The notes under the pieces: model-generated | What the model saw: only the letters and a program-made list of their open reading frames with translations | What the model was told of the DNA's origin: nothing | The model's database searches: none | Source of the DNA: Trileptium ribeirensis | Lineage: Eukaryota > Nematoda > Enoplea > Enoplida > Thoracostomopsidae | Assembly: GCA_030248225.1 (NCBI GenBank) | Contig: JASANE010000768.1 | Coordinates: forward strand, 44,524 to 108,523 | Reading direction: 5' to 3' | DNA: 64,000 nucleotides | Shown: positions 48,189 through 58,627 of the stretch, in pieces | Position numbering within the stretch: the stretch's first letter is position 1 | Layout of the letters: each line of letters starts with the position of its first letter | Program-made: the position numbers and the translations under genes

Positions 48189-48690
48189 ACTAGTATCTCG
48201 CAAGCGCTGGTGAAACGGAGCGGGCGTGTCTTCATTTATAGTTACCATTATGTGCAATCAGATATTGTAACAGTATTTGTATTTGATATTGTTGTTGCCA
48301 TGCATGCAATATATATAACGAAATAGCTGGAGAGAGAATATATTCAGGAAATCGCGGTTCTTGACCCCAAATTCTTCAATAACCTCTGAAAGGGCTTTAA
48401 ATATTCTTGATGGACTTTATATAACCAAACCAATGTATTCAGCGTACCCAAAAAAGCTATATACTTCTTAAAGCCGTGCAAGCAATACATAACTAAACAA
48501 ACAAACGCATTTTAGAGATAGAGTTCGTTTACCGTAAAAACCCTTGAAATCTAGGAAAACGTATAATATAGCCAAGTTAGAGTCTTGATAACAATATCAT
48601 CGTATTCAACGTGCTTGATAACCTAATAGACACGTCCTGTGAGGTAAAACACGTAATACCATGCCGGAATTTAAAAATCAATATTTCTGG
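48189..48690. mobile_element. Dispersed TIR element, copy 3 (right end not found)
   Basis: It begins ACTAGTATCTCGCAAGCG and GTGAAACGGAGCGGG and contains the internal phrases 'gtattcagcgtacc' and 'cctaatagacacg'. The right-hand inverted end was not recognised, so this copy is probably truncated. Confidence 0.55.
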
Positions 48691-49501
48691 CAAAGGTTTG
48701 ACGAACCGTATCCGGGACCACAACTGCGCAGGGAGTGGTGTCACAATAAAGTGTTATCGCGAGTTGTTGTATGGTTGTCCACGTTCACCGAATGACATGT
48801 TGAATCGAACCGCTATGTTCTCGGTTTATACCCGTATTGTAGTTGTATTGTATTGTAGTATACGCAAAAATGCGATTGGTAATCGCGTTTTCCCGTGTAC
48901 GCAGACAGAAAAATGCGATGCTAAATAACAAAATAGCGACCGCGAAAAGTACAATCATGTTGCTATATCACAAATCTTTGTTAGTGTACATAAGGGAAAA
49001 TCTTTGTTCGTGTACATTCATAGCTTTAAGAATAGCGTTCCGGATTATTCTTCATTAGGTAGAAAGAAACTAGCATTATTCAACTACAGTCAGTTTACAA
49101 ATACATTCTAGATTTTAGCATGACGCAGTACGCTAGTAATAAGTAGGGCCACCGCTATGAAAATTTTGAGAGGTCGGGATGAGGGGAGTTCTAAATAAGT
49201 TTCAGCAAAGCCTCGAAGTTTAAAACAACCCTGCATATTCTGTAGGATTTGTCTATTTAGTGCGATTTTTTTGCAGGCAAATGCGAGTTTTTATTGATTT
49301 TATTGATACCGACTACAATCGCAATTTTCTCCAACTTGCTCCCACATACTCACTTTTAACGATAAATGCAAACAAAGACACATGATATTTATTGACATTG
49401 TATTGAACACGTATTTATTATAGTGTGCAACCACTGAAAATATAATTGCAATTTTGGTGCAGCTTCTTGACAAGACATAATAACACTTAAATAATACCAC
49501 T

Positions 49502-50030
49502 AAAACTTGTAACCTGCAAACGAGGGGCAAACGGAACGTTCGTGGTTTCATTTTTAAGTAATCATTTTGATTAATCATCTGTAACAGGCTGTGTTTGATG
49601 TCTATACCATTCTAAAAGCTTTTGAACCCTGAATCCATTCAAAATCATAAAACATCGTCGCCCCTAAACCCATCGAAAACAACATCAAGTATTTGTGCTG
49701 GTCTCTATCGTATTCAGCTTACCGTAAAACATATATATATATGTAGGCAATTATTGATGGTCAGCGCGCAACACGTACCCAAACAACTGAAGACAGACTA
49801 TATATATTCTAGAAATCGGGTTTACTGACCGCAATCCCTTCAATGCCATTAAAAAGGCACGACATATGCACGATGGACTCTAGATAACCAAATCACTGTA
49901 TCCAGCATTCCTAAAAACTTCTATATAATCTGTTTTGATGCCATGTGCAAAACTATTGAAGACATAGTGTTTTCTGGAAATTGGTTTCATTGACCCTAAA
50001 CCCGATAAAAATGTCTGAAACGGCGAGGTT
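49502..50030. mobile_element. Dispersed TIR element, copy 4 (degraded)
   Basis: The left side ('aaacggaacgttcgtggtttcat', then 'gtttgatgtctataccattctaaa') parallels copy 1 at 2439-2520. Internal phrases 'gtattcagcttaccg', 'ctctagataaccaaatcac' and 'attgaccctaaacccgat' follow. The right end is not recognisable. Confidence 0.5.
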
Positions 50031-50440
50031 CATATAAAAAGGATATTGTATCGTTTATGCCAATTTCGAGGGTAACCTGAAAATTTTAACAAAAATTTCC
50101 CTGTTGAGAGTGACTTAGGAGGACGAAAAAAGTTTCCAATATAGATCGTATGCAAATGCGATTAATACATCGAAATCCACATAATACTTGGAAGGGCTTA
50201 ATGCTGATATCGGGACCCAAAATCGAAAAAAATCGATTTGCCCAAAAATAGGTATATAGGGGTAATTAAGCCAAAGAATTTAAATTCAAGTCTCATTGTT
50301 TGTTCAAACTATTGTATAATATATGTCAACCTGTCTTTGTATTACAATATAGAAATTGTTATGAGTTGTCTTCACCATTTTTGTCGCAGTCATCAAGTGG
50401 TTGGAATATCTACATGACGATACTTTCTCAGGGAAAGAGT

Positions 50441-51022
50441 GGGCGATTTGGTTCTTTTCCATTATCCCACCAGTCCGCGTTTGCCCAAAAATGGTGAAAT
50501 TCTAGAAAATTTGGTTTTTTTGTGACACTCGAGACGTCCCCTGATCATTTCAACCGAAAAATCGAATTTTTAAAATTTGAGATTTTTTCGATTTTGTCGG
50601 GTACCAAGAATCTCCCCTCGGGAACCCAAAAATTTTTCTAAAAATTGGATTTTTACCCACTGTTCGACGCGGCTTGACGAACTGAGTATAATGGTGGTTA
50701 TTTTTAACGGAATCCGATAAAAGTATCCTAAGTTATGGCCAAAAACTGTTCAATTGCTGGGCCTCTCAGCCTCCAATAATTTTTGGCCATAACTTAGGAT
50801 ACTTTTACCGAATCCAGTTAAAAACATCGCCATTCGATTCATATAGCCATGCCACCACGAAGGGACCATTGGGGCCCGAAAAAATTTAAAAATTTAAAAA
50901 TACTATTTTTTTATTGAAATGATTAGGGGGTCTCGAGGATCACAAAAATATCAAAATTTCCAAAATCTGACCATTTTTGAGCAAATGCGGTCTGGGGGAA
51001 GGGGATAATGGAAGAGAACCGG
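50441..51022. repeat. Imperfect palindrome (foldback element), copy 2
   Basis: Centre near 50762 (AGTTATGGCCAAAAA / TTTTTGGCCATAACT). The arms are about 260-320 bp of unequal length. The inner sequence matches that of the palindrome at 38161 ('cggcttgacgaactga', 'gggaacccaaaaattttt', 'cactcgagacgtcccctgatcattt'). The outer half of copy 1, with its TTAGGC-like tract, is absent here. Confidence 0.85.
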
Positions 51023-52164
51023 CTATTTTGTATTTTGAACGTGTTTTCAAAATTTTCAGCAGCGGGTAGTTCCGAAATTGTGGTTTAGGTGCGTCAGCGG
51101 ATTCGCGAATATACCGGGGTAGTTTCCGCGCGAGTGCAGAAAGAAGGAGAAATATTAGCGAGGGCATTCAAAGATTTCACTGTTTAGTTTTATTTTACAT
51201 GGTGTGGTTTTGTGTACATGCCGCTTATTAAGCTACGACTGTCTCATAAGGAAACGTTTGTTTCAGCAACGGTTCAAATAATGGTGGCATACTACTGTTT
51301 CATGAATCAGTCATAAAATGGCACGCGCCCACGTCCGGGTCGCTGATTTTAGATTGGTAACACCGGTTGCCCAAAGAAACAATTTGGTCTACATTTTTAA
51401 TATTTTGCAAAGAACGAGGCAGTAATATCGTCGTGATTTATAACGCGATGTTTTAGAATTTCGGTGTCATTGTTCTGCAGCTCTAAAATTTTGTTATGTC
51501 CGCGCTAACGGGTCAGTACACTTTTCTAAAGTTTGTGAAATTTATCTGGTTTGCTTCATGTCCTAAAAATATAATACGGTCCGTTGTGTAATTACCCTTA
51601 TCACGCAGTGTTGTTAAGTTTATCGCGATCTGGCGAAAACTAACATGGTGAATTACTTGTGTCGATTGCATCTCGGCTTTGCAACTACGGTGTTATTTCT
51701 TGCGTATTGACTGATGTATCAGATGTTATTTGCATTTGTAGACTCATGGTAGGTCGGTTTAGCGGTTAGCCTAGAGATTATAAGCCAAGTTCTATCGCAA
51801 GTTCGGTTATGCGTCGTTCACGTTTATTTGTATGCAGCTACTGCACACTGTGGTCAGTATAGTGGCTATGATTGCGCTCAAATGGATTCAAGCTCAATGG
51901 TAATGTCGAATACGGTGTCCGTGCTATTGTAAACCCGGTTGCTGCACTAAGAATATTTGCACAGCGATAGCATGTGGCTATACAACTGTATTGTACGATG
52001 CATTGATGGCATGCATTTGTAACGGCTTTTACATTTAAAGGCGCAAAAGAAAGATCGCCTTAAATATTCGAGGGCAATAGTTTTGACCATTGTTCGTGCA
52101 ATGATAATTACTATTTTAAACTGTAGGGCAATACTGTTTATTAAAGCACTGTATCCGTACAGTT

Positions 52165-52760
52165 GTTTTCGCCAAAGCACTTTCGCGAACGGGACCACCT
52201 GCGGCTTGCAGAACACCGGCCTGGCACCCTCTTGGAACTGGACGTCGAGCTCGAAATCTTTTAAGCATCGAAGTCCTGCTATGAAAACGTCCGGAATTTC
52301 GACGCAGAGCTGCTTGCATGCCTGCTGCAGACCTAAATTGGGACGCGAATTGGACTGGATGACGTTTACGGACGACGAAACACCGCTAGAGCGAACGAGG
52401 GCGTTGAGATTGATGCCCAAATCGGCGATAGCTTTGCGGCCCAACAGGTTGAGGTTTGCGATCTGTGCTACGTTGAACGTGATTGAGCGCTCGAGACCGT
52501 CTACCAGGCTTGTGTTTGCGGCAAAACAACCCGTAACCGGAATCGGGTTTCCTGTGGCGCTTTCGTAGCGACTGTCCACGGGGCTAAGGAGGGGCTTGTT
52601 CAGCGATACCCAGACCTTCTCGGAGCAGAAATTGTCGCAGGAGCCCGTGTCGACCTCGAAAACGACTGGATTGCCATTGACCTGAACCCATTGTTGAAAT
52701 TTTGGCTCGGCGCCAACCTCGAGCACTGCCTCGAGCGCACACTTCCTGATAGTGTTGCCC
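52165..52760 (-). pseudogene. Gypsy protease of the truncated element
   Basis: The aspartic protease motif is seen as FEVDTGSCDNFC (DTGS), followed by RYESATGNPIPVTG and LNLLGRKAI as in the intact relative. It is joined out of frame to Gag through the duplicated segment. After PVFCKPQVVPFA the similarity ends, although the reading frame happens to stay open to about 51947. Confidence 0.8.
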
Positions 52761-53083
52761 GGTCGCGGAACTCGCTGTTTTGACAGGCATACCGCTTGGA
52801 GGTGGCCCTTCTTGTGACAGTGAAGACACTGTGTCTTTATGTCGACAGTCCTTGCCGGTATGATCGGTCTTGCCACAGCGTCCATTGACCTGAACCCATT
52901 GTTGAAATTTTGGCTCGGCGCCAACCTTCAGCACTGCCTCGGACGCACACTTCCTGATAGTGGTCGCGGAAATTGCTGTTTTGACAGGCATACCGCTTGG
53001 AGGTGGCCCTTCTTGAGACAGTGAAGACACTCAGTGTCTTTATGTCGACAGTCCTTGCCGGTATGATCGGTCTTGCCGCAGCG
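52674..53083 (-). repeat. 208-bp tandem duplication across the Gag zinc-knuckle region
   Basis: CCATTGACCTGAACCCATTG starts at 52674 and again at 52882, 208 bp apart, and the following ~200 bp match with small indels. The duplicated part carries the zinc-knuckle coding segment and the linker to the protease. 208 is not a multiple of three. Confidence 0.92.
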
Positions 53084-53899
53084 ACCACATGTACCCTTCG
53101 GAAACTGGAACGACCTCTTTGGCACGGTTGCAACTGCAGCCTGTGACGTCGGCCTCGACCTCGGACCCCGTTTGGCCTTCGGACCCGCGGTAACGGCGTG
53201 GACCGGCTTTGATGGTCCTCCGTAGATGGGTTCTTTATCGATCTTCGCGGCATCATCTGTCTCTATTGCCACCCCGATTGCCCGAGAAAACGTTAGCTCG
53301 TCGTCTTTGGTCTTGAAGAGCGCCTTCAGGACTGCCTCGTTGCTGATCGAGCAAATGAAACGCGTCCACAGAGCTTCGTCGAGCGGATCCGTGATAGCGG
53401 GGAAATCACATGTCACGGCATCGGAGCGGATTCTGGCCGCCAGCTCCTGAACTATTTCGCCAGGCTTGCGGGTCATGGCCGACCAGAACGTAAAACATTC
53501 CCGAACCGTGTAGACCTTTCGATCGAACTGGGTCTTAATGTAGCCCTCGATATCCTTGAGGCTGAGCTCGTTGACGTCCTTTGGCGGCGACTCCTGCGAC
53601 GCGAGGCTCGCAAGCAGTTTGTACGTAACCGGAGTCTGGTTGGTGAGGAAGACCTGAGCTCGTTTCCCCTCCGCAACGGAATTGGCACCCAGAAACGTCA
53701 CGAAGAGCGCCCAGTAGTCGTGCCACAGTTCTTCAGAGGAGTCGAACTGACTAAACGAGGGAGTGATGTCACTGACCTTTGCAGGAGCGTCCGTGTTCGC
53801 CAGCGCCGCCATCAGCACCTCGTTTTGTTTCTGCAAGGCCTTCATTTGCTCGTGATGTTGAGCTTGGAGCAGTTGAATGAGCTCCACCGTTGTTGCCAT
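52931..53899 (-). pseudogene. Gypsy Gag of the truncated element
   Basis: The frame begins MATTVELIQLLQAQHHEQM and aligns with the Gag at 16946 throughout (for example SSEELWHDYWALFVTFLGANS and RKPGEIVQELAARIRSDA). Two complete zinc knuckles follow near residues 276-308: CGRCGKTDHTGKDC and CLHCLKKGHLQAVC. Unlike the 16.9-kb copy, the first knuckle keeps its last Cys. The frame is lost shortly after the knuckles because of a 208-bp duplication. Confidence 0.85.
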
Positions 53900-54593
53900 C
53901 GAGAATGACCCCGTACACGATGCGTTAACTTCATGGCTTCACGTTTACCCCGTAACGTCGTTTTAATTTTCTTTTAATTTCAATATTGATTTCAATTTTC
54001 AATCAATTTCAGTTTTCAGTTTTAATCTTCAGATTGTAGCAATTGTCCCGCTTTTCACTCGATAGAACGGTTGAAGTTGACCTGACTTGGTAGGGTCTTG
54101 TCGATAGCGCGACCCCTTGATACCGACACGACCGAGTTCATTGTTGGCCGGATTAACGTTGAACGATCGTTAATGACTGAGCACGTATTGACCACCAGAA
54201 CCGCAAGATCGAACGCTGGGACCCGACGGAGAACAACAATTGATTCGTGGAAAACAGAACGATTTGACCCAACGAAGATGTGCAGTTGCTCCACGAAACG
54301 AATCGAACAAACGAGCAATCGAAACGAAAATCAGAAAAATCAGAACGAAAATCCTGATCGCCAATTTCTGTTACGTTTGGCGGTTTTCAGTCAAGCAAAC
54401 AAACATTTTAATAAAGATGTATTGGCAAGAACATATCTAACAGTAACGGGCGTCAATCCGAACTGAACCTATCCAACAATCAATCGTCTTTTATACCCTA
54501 TTATCATATGCAAATGTCGTTAGCTACTTTGACTATGAGCTGGCAATACCAGTTTTAGCAAATCCGGTTTTGCCTTGTATGATTATTGTCAAT

Positions 54594-54831
54594 AGCTTAT
54601 CGGGCCAATGTAACCTTTAGGGGCGGAAGTGAAATGCATGCCATGCCGTTCTCGATATACTAAGCCTAAGCCTTAGTCTTAGCCTAAGCTAAGGTCCCTA
54701 TATGAGCCATGTACTAAGCCTAAGTCTAAGTCGGGGAGGCTGCCGCCACCGAACCCCCCGCTCTAATCTGTTCCTTTTTCTAACGTTATAACGTCCGGCC
54801 CCTAAAGGTGACATGGGCCGCTTATCAGATA
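54594..54831. mobile_element. Small inverted-repeat element with a TTAGGC-like core
   Basis: Left arm 54594-54630 (TTATCGGGCCAATGTAACC then TTTAGGGGCGGA) is an imperfect inverted match of 54792-54831 (TCCGGCCCCTAAAGGTGAC then ATGGGCCGCTTATC). The core is rich in CCTAAG/CTTAGG hexamers (54661-54732). A GC-rich block at 54731-54765 is homologous, in reverse, to 57617-57660 beside the main TTAGGC array. It looks like a MITE that carries telomere-type repeats. Confidence 0.6.
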
Positions 54832-55334
54832 ACTAATCGAAGACAAATTGTTCTTGACAGTTACTCAGACAGGTTGACTTAAATTCGTTCCTAAAATAAA
54901 TAAAAGCTTAACTCAAATTGAGTCAAAGTTAAATTCAAGCATACTAAAAGGACCGATTATTAGTCGAAGCTAGAGTCAAATTGAGGGAAAATTTTACTTT
55001 TACTGAGTTAATTTTACCTTAAGCTTAGAGATAAAAATGACCGACTCAATACTCAAAATTTGATTAAACGTTTTTTCTGTGTGGAAACCATTATGCTCAG
55101 AAAATACTGATATGCAGTCTTGTTCAAACTACTGTTTAATTTTGGTCGTGCGAAAAAATTGCCGACAAATTGCTTAGCATAAAATGTACATTTTCGAACA
55201 CAAAATGGTTCTTTGTTAGAATTCCACATTCCAAGACTAGCTTTATGCTTACGCGCAGGCTGATGTGGGCATCCTAAGAAAGGCCCAAAACAACGGATAG
55301 CATATATACAATTTATTTTGTTTTGGCTTTTCAG

Positions 55335-55707
55335 AAACGCATTTTGGGCAGCGAATCTTGGACAAAATTGGCAATAGTAAGGAACCCGTTCGATCGTTAT
55401 ATATCTGCTTGGCTGGATACGTGTCAACGAAAGCGATGGTGTTGTGATCGCACGGGCAGATCAAATAAAGATCCATTTTGGTATTTGTTAAAAACTGCCC
55501 AGGAACTACGACGTCTCTCGCGCAGTGGAACTAATCCACCGTCGTACTGCAGCGGATTTTATCACTTCTTTCCTCAGTCATGGTACTGCGATTTCGAACG
55601 CTATTTTGATAAATATCAATTACTATATATGGGCGATGCAAATTTTACTTCAGACGTGTTTCAATTGCTGAAACAAGTTGGCTGGCCTTTGCGGTTGTTG
55701 TATACCG
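55335..55707 (+). CDS. Carbohydrate sulfotransferase, exon 2
   Basis: The exon follows a TTTTCAG acceptor and ends before a GGTAAG donor (GT at 55708); it holds 124 codons plus one base. It starts KRILGSESWTKLAIVRNPFDR; RNPFDRYISAW is the 3'-phosphate-binding motif (R-x-P-x2-R-x3-S in related enzymes). Further on are a Cys-rich stretch (RKRWCCDR) and HFFPQSWYCDF, which resembles the nematode carbohydrate sulfotransferase branch. Joined to exon 1 it supplies both halves of the PAPS site. The exon ends in phase 1, so a further 3' exon coding the C-terminus is expected; I did not find it in the remaining 8 kb. There is no frameshift or stop in either exon, so the gene may be functional. Confidence 0.85.
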
Positions 55708-56160
55708 GTAAGAATATTTTGTTTATTCAATTATTTTATTTGTTTATTTACTTATTTATTTACCTTTGTATTTATTTATTTTTTGTATATTAATAAGTGT
55801 ATATAAATAATTTATATTATTTATTTCCTTATTTATTTATCTTAATTATATATTTATTTATTCATTCATATATTTAATGATTTTTATTCACTTATTTCGC
55901 TTGTCTATTTTATATATTTAATAGCTTGTTTATTTGTTCTACTTAATTAGTTTATTTACTTAATTATTTATTATATTTGTATGTTTATTAATTTAATTAT
56001 TTATTTCTACGTTAATTTGTTTTATTCATTTTATTTATTCGTTGACTTATTTATTTTATTTGTTTTTGTATTTATCTTTTTCCATATATTTTATTTTTGT
56101 TTGTATTTATTTGAATAATTTATTCATTAATTAAATTATTTTTTATATATTGTAAGCACG
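55708..56160. repeat. TTTATTTA-rich low-complexity tract
   Basis: About 450 bp made largely of TTTAT and ATTTATTT repeats, immediately after the exon 2 donor. It reads as intronic simple sequence. Confidence 0.9.
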
Positions 56161-57655
56161 CCGTTTAAGGGTTATTAAGGAACACAGTAGCAATTTAGCC
56201 TCAGAATATGTCCAAAAACAGACATTCATTATCTTTATTCACAACAATTTGTAACTTGTATAGATCTCTTTCAAATGCCGCTTTCTTGAGATATGTTCTC
56301 AGCCTGAGTAGTTTATATTAATTTAAAATAGGTTGGTCCTCATTTTTTCTAAAATTTTTTATTATAAGTAATAACAAGAAATTTTAGCTATAACGCATGT
56401 TTTTCTACTAGAGTAGAGTTGTAACTGTGACATTTATGTTATTTCGAATGACGTTACCTTGTCTTTTTACTTATTTTCAGTTTACTGAATATTTTTTGGG
56501 AAAAATTCTGCTTTTCGGAATGTTACAAAGCCCACAAAAACGTGATCTCTAATGCAACATTAATGTCATTAATGTACTAAAAAAGTCAAAGGGTGCATTA
56601 AGCTATAATATTGAATTTTTGCAAATAACATGTTAAATCTTTTTACCCCTTTTTTACTCCAAAGAATGGTCCTTCTATCCCGAAAATACACAAACTTACC
56701 CAAAAAAACCCATATTTGCCTGTCAGCTCCTGTTTTGAGGTCTTAAATTAATTTCGGCTGAACAAATTGTTATTGGGGTGACAGATACTAGGTCGTTGAA
56801 GGTAAACTTTATTTTTTTTTGGACAGCCTAACTATGACTGTGACTCTTCTAGCTTAAAAAATGCACTAATTTACATAAAAAATTTCCAAATTTCGATGTT
56901 TCCTAATTTACATACAAAATTTCGGGCCCTGATTGGGCTGAGGGGGAAAATCAGAGAAGGGGCCCAAAATCTTTTCAGTATAGCCCACATAGTCTCTGGA
57001 CCCCCAATTATCTCTTACCCCAAAAAGAAATCTCTTCGAGATCAGTGTCGTCCCTTTTCAAGTATGACCTACTGATGATGCTAAATTATTGTTCTTTTAT
57101 TTGGATTTTTTGAGGTATAGAGGCTTTTTGGGAAATTTTTTTCCTAAAGCTCCACTTAAGATCGTTACCCGCGCTAACCCCCCATGGACCAGTTTTTCCT
57201 GCTCTTTCCATTGGAAAATGTTTCAGGGCTCTAGCTCTTCAAGGAGGTTCAGGAGAAGGGCCCAATTTCAGGGGTCAAATTTTTTTAGAAATATGGATTT
57301 TGGTTTTTTTGACCTTTTTGGACATAACTTTGGATTGGATTGACCGATTGGGCTCAAATTTGGATATGATATAGAAAATGCTATGGGCTATAGGGGTGTA
57401 ACGATTACTGTCCGCCACAAGCAGATACGGCTCCCATATCGGGAATGCAAGCGAAAAATGGGTATTTTGATGTTTGGAAATTAGGTTTAGACTAGGCTCA
57501 GTTTGGGTAAGCTTGAAGCTTAGGTTAGGGTATCCGGAAATACTGCACCGGCAAACGCAGGCGAGGAAGCACCAATACTGTGCACCCAAAACCGTGGCAG
57601 TTAGCCAGCGCAGCAGCTTAGTGCGGGGAATCCGGGAGGAGGGCGGCAGCCCCCG
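56161..57655. other. Intronic or intergenic DNA with a dispersed repeat
   Basis: The segment 56720-56880 ('tcagctcctgttt', 'cagatactaggtcg', 'ggacagcctaactatgact', 'ctcttctagct') recurs in diverged form at 60056-60210 and in part at 60240-60490. No exon was recognised here. Confidence 0.5.
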
Positions 57656-57948
57656 GCTTAGTCTTAGGCTTAATCTAAGGCTTAGGCTTAGTCTAAGGCT
57701 TAGGCTTAGGCTTAGTCTAAGGCTTAGGCTTAGGCTTAGTCTAAGGCTTAGGCTTAGGCTTAGTCTAAGGCTTAGGCTTAGGCTTAGTCTAACGCTTAGG
57801 CTTAGGCTTAGTCTAAGGCTTAGGCTTAGGCTTAGTCTAAGGCTTAGGCTTGGTCTGAGGCTTAAGCCTAGGCTTAGTCTAAGGCTTAGGCTTAGGCTTA
57901 GTCTAAGGCTTAGGCTTAGTCTAAGGCTTAGGCTTAGGCTTAGTCTAA
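57656..57948 (+). repeat. Interstitial TTAGGC (telomere-type) array, left part
   Basis: Repeats of TTAGGC mixed with TTAGTC and TAAGGC variants. They are often organised as a ~24-bp unit (TTAGGC TTAGGC TTAGTC TAAGGC). TTAGGC is the telomere hexamer of nematodes. The array is internal, not at a chromosome end, and is interrupted by a 513-bp element at 57949. Confidence 0.93.
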
Positions 57949-58461
57949 TGCGGCGTTCACGTTATAATGTCCCCGCTGTTTGGAACTTTTGACCCCCTGT
58001 AGTCGCGACCCTACCGTATAGACAGTCAGGGTGACACCCATACTGTAAATCAAATGCCGAGGGTGTACGACACACCCTTAGCTACTAAATTTTTTTCTAG
58101 ACAGTGTCGTACACACCCTTAGCTACCAATTTGGCGCGAATTAACTATAACGGACACCGTCTGTAGCGAATGCGGTTTATTAGTCAACTGTCCTGTGGAG
58201 TTTTTCCTAAATTCTCGATATTTGTATCTAGCCCATATGAACATTGCTCAAATAATTCCGAACAGTGTCAATAAAACTGCCAGAAGACACGGTGTGCCTG
58301 ACACTGTCGGCAAGTGGTAATACGCGTAACTAGCTACCGTTGAAAAAATTTATTAAAAACATGGGGGTATCTAAGACACCCTGTTGTCAACAGTGTGTCT
58401 GACACTGTGTGGGGGGTACATAGGTTCCAAACGTTGGGAACATTATAACGTAAACGTCGCA
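57949..58461. mobile_element. 513-bp MITE inside the TTAGGC array, PIF/Harbinger-like
   Basis: About 40-bp terminal inverted repeats: TGCGGCGTTCACGTTATAAT at the left against the complement of ATTATAACGTAAACGTCGCA at the right, both continuing inward to TTTGGAAC. TAA is present directly on both sides (57946-57948 and 58462-58464), which fits the TWA target duplication of PIF/Harbinger elements. The interior holds palindromic pieces (GGGTGTACGACACACCC) and repeats of ACACTGT. There is no coding capacity. Confidence 0.8.
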
Positions 58462-58464
58462 TAA

Positions 58465-58573
58465 GGCTTAGGCTTAGGCTTAGGCTTAGTCGAAGGCTTA
58501 GGCTTAGTCTAAGGCTTAGGCTTAGTCTTAGGCTTAGTCTAAGGCTTAGTCTTAGTCTAAGGCTTAGGCTTAT
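58465..58573 (+). repeat. Interstitial TTAGGC array, right part
   Basis: Continuation of the same TTAGGC/TTAGTC array after the MITE. It ends at GGCTTATTTTG. Confidence 0.92.
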
Positions 58574-58627
58574 TTTGTTAGGTTAATCTAGAACTCTGTA
58601 AGAAAACGTATTACAGACGTTGGAACT

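Larger units (their letters stand above)
52165..54480 (-). mobile_element. Truncated antisense Ty3/Gypsy element (Gag-protease only)
   Basis: Coding sequence on the minus strand is clearly related to the Gypsy element at 16615-21413 but distinct at protein level. It runs from the leader near 54480 through Gag and protease and stops near the beginning of the reverse transcriptase at about 52165, after PVFCKPQVVPFA. No RT, RNase H or integrase follows. A minus-strand TATAAAAG at 54488-54495 may belong to its LTR, but I could not find a second LTR. It lies antisense in the sulfotransferase intron. Confidence 0.8.
46964..55334 (+). other. 8.4-kb intron of the sulfotransferase gene, filled with repeats
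   Basis: Donor GTGAGT at 46964 and acceptor TTTTGGCTTTTCAG ending at 55334 are both good consensus sites, and both exons meet in phase 0. Family spacing between the PAPS loop and the 3'-phosphate motif (about 65 residues) is met by joining these exons, so no internal exon is needed. The intron contains a minisatellite, two TIR elements, a palindrome, an antisense Gypsy fragment and a TTAGGC-bearing inverted-repeat element. The stretches 46964-47636, 48691-49501, 51023-52164 and 54832-55334 show nothing further. Confidence 0.7.

Noticed and set aside
56478..56560. Possible third sulfotransferase exon after TTTTCAG at about 56478
   Set aside because: In the required phase the sequence meets a stop almost at once and has no family similarity.
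57474..57992. 172-codon open frame with Arg-Leu-Ser-Leu repeats
   Set aside because: It is a translation of the TTAGGC array. The repeat has no stop in this frame by composition alone.
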